Positions 5,319-6,014 of a stretch of 6,014 bases of DNA are shown here, piece by piece. Origin of the DNA: JACRDV01 sp024860865 [NCBI: Methanobacteriota archaeon]. Its GTDB lineage: Archaea > JACRDV01. The notes beneath the pieces are model-generated. The model was not told where the DNA came from. It ran no database searches and worked only from the letters and a program-made list of their open reading frames with translations. Position 1 is the first letter of the stretch. Every line of letters starts with the position of its first letter. A program made the position numbers and the translations under genes. Where the stretch lies: positions 1 to 6,014 of the forward strand of contig JACRDV010000032.1 in the NCBI GenBank assembly GCA_024860865.1, in the 5' to 3' direction.

Positions 5319-6014
5319 ATGAGCGCCAAAAATTTATTGTTTTTAGTTTTAATAATATTGTCTGGAATTGTTGTTTTTGGAGCTATTCTTTTCGCTTACC
5401 ACTATTTCGCTTTTCAGTATACTTACACGCCACTTTTGCCAAATAATATTGGAGTAATAAAACTTAATGCAAGTATTGAAGATGCTACTGCAACAACTGT
5501 TCGAACTTTAGCTGAGAAAGCAACAACTGACAGATCAATAAAAGCTGTTATAGTTTATATAAACTCACCAGGTGGCGAAGCAGTTGCTTGTCAAGAAGTT
5601 TATGAGACCTTAGTTAGATTGCGCAATGAAAAACCAGTTGTAGCTTATTTAGGAACCCAAGCAACAAGTGGTGCTTATTGGGTGGCCCTCGGCGCGACTA
5701 AAATTGTTTCGAACCCAGCAACTCTCACCGGATCGTTTGGAGTTGAATGGATAATCCCCGCAGAAATTACGGATTACGAGGAGTATTTTAAAAGGCACAA
5801 AATATTCAAAGCTGGTAAATACAAGGGACTTGAATCTAAGGAAAATTTAACCGAAGAGGAAAAGGCACTTTTTCAGCAAGTGGTAGATGATATTCACAGA
5901 GAGTTCTTAAACACGATTCAAACTGAGCGAAAAATCACTAACTATACTTTAGACAAAGTTCGAGAGGCACAAATAATTACAGGGAGTTTTGCTAAAGAGT
6001 TGGGTTTAGTTGAT
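5319..6014 (+). CDS. sppA: signal peptide peptidase SppA (family S49), 3' end outside window
   Basis: 232 residues are present and the frame is open at the window end. Residues 6-30 form one hydrophobic membrane anchor (LLFLVLIILSGIVVFGAILF), which places the catalytic domain on the outer face. Then come GVIKLNASI, VIVYINSPGGEA (SPGG at 83-86, oxyanion region), and ATSGAYW with the nucleophile Ser117. Lys169 in AGKYKGL lies 52 residues later, the same spacing as the Ser-Lys dyad of the short Bacillus and archaeal SppA enzymes, so the active site looks complete. SppA clears leftover signal peptides and membrane peptide fragments. The LTGSFGV motif (136-142) is also typical. The gene has its own upstream gap of 200 bases and probably its own promoter. 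Confidence 0.93.
   Translation, partial: MSAKNLLFLVLIILSGIVVFGAILFAYHYFAFQYTYTPLLPNNIGVIKLNASIEDATATTVRTLAEKATTDRSIKAVIVYINSPGGEAVACQEVYETLVRLRNEKPVVAYLGTQATSGAYWVALGATKIVSNPATLTGSFGVEWIIPAEITDYEEYFKRHKIFKAGKYKGLESKENLTEEEKALFQQVVDDIHREFLNTIQTERKITNYTLDKVREAQIITGSFAKELGLVD

Overview
The window looks like archaeal chromosome from an AT-rich, probably TACK-type (Bathyarchaeia-like) lineage. The reasons are TATA-box promoters sitting close to start codons (leaderless or nearly so), GGTGA/GGAG-type ribosome sites mostly inside operons, an AbrB-VapC pair, an archaeal RelB-RelE pair, an archaeal-type SPL-family radical SAM protein, a class III aminotransferase with a four-cysteine insert, and a short archaeal SppA. 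No tRNA, rRNA, CRISPR array, transposase or IS end was seen. The lineage is inferred from gene style, not from a marker gene.

Layout. At the left edge is the C-terminal part of an SPL-family radical SAM protein (1-594, +), convergent with a vapBC toxin-antitoxin operon (608-1263, -). Next is a minus-strand cassette read from 3136 down to 1335: a 66-residue half-LIM-like zinc protein, a SWIM zinc-finger protein, and a 409-residue radical SAM enzyme. The last two share one base at TAATG. The radical SAM protein carries a dicluster-type ferredoxin domain and a FrdB/SdhB-like [2Fe-2S] domain ahead of its radical SAM core. Divergently transcribed is a relBE module (3244-3695, +). It is followed by a possible 32-residue basic micro-protein and a PLP-dependent class III aminotransferase or racemase (3787-5118). 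At the right edge, after about 200 bases of non-coding sequence, is the start of a membrane-anchored signal peptide peptidase SppA (5319 to window end, open).

How they fit together. Both toxin-antitoxin pairs have ATGA start/stop overlaps, their own TATA box, and a short direct repeat at that TATA box that could be an autoregulatory operator. The zinc/SWIM/radical SAM cassette lies between the two modules. This is the part of the window least explained by known pathways: one polypeptide seems to hold an internal electron-transfer chain feeding a radical SAM site, translationally coupled to a SWIM protein, with no obvious glycyl-radical partner nearby.

The most unusual single observation is the aminotransferase start. 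The family's conserved N-terminus is in frame upstream of any ATG/GTG/TTG, and the only sensible initiation site is an ATA codon five bases after an excellent GGAGGAGG ribosome site. That ATA overlaps the stop codon of the upstream micro-ORF (ATAA).
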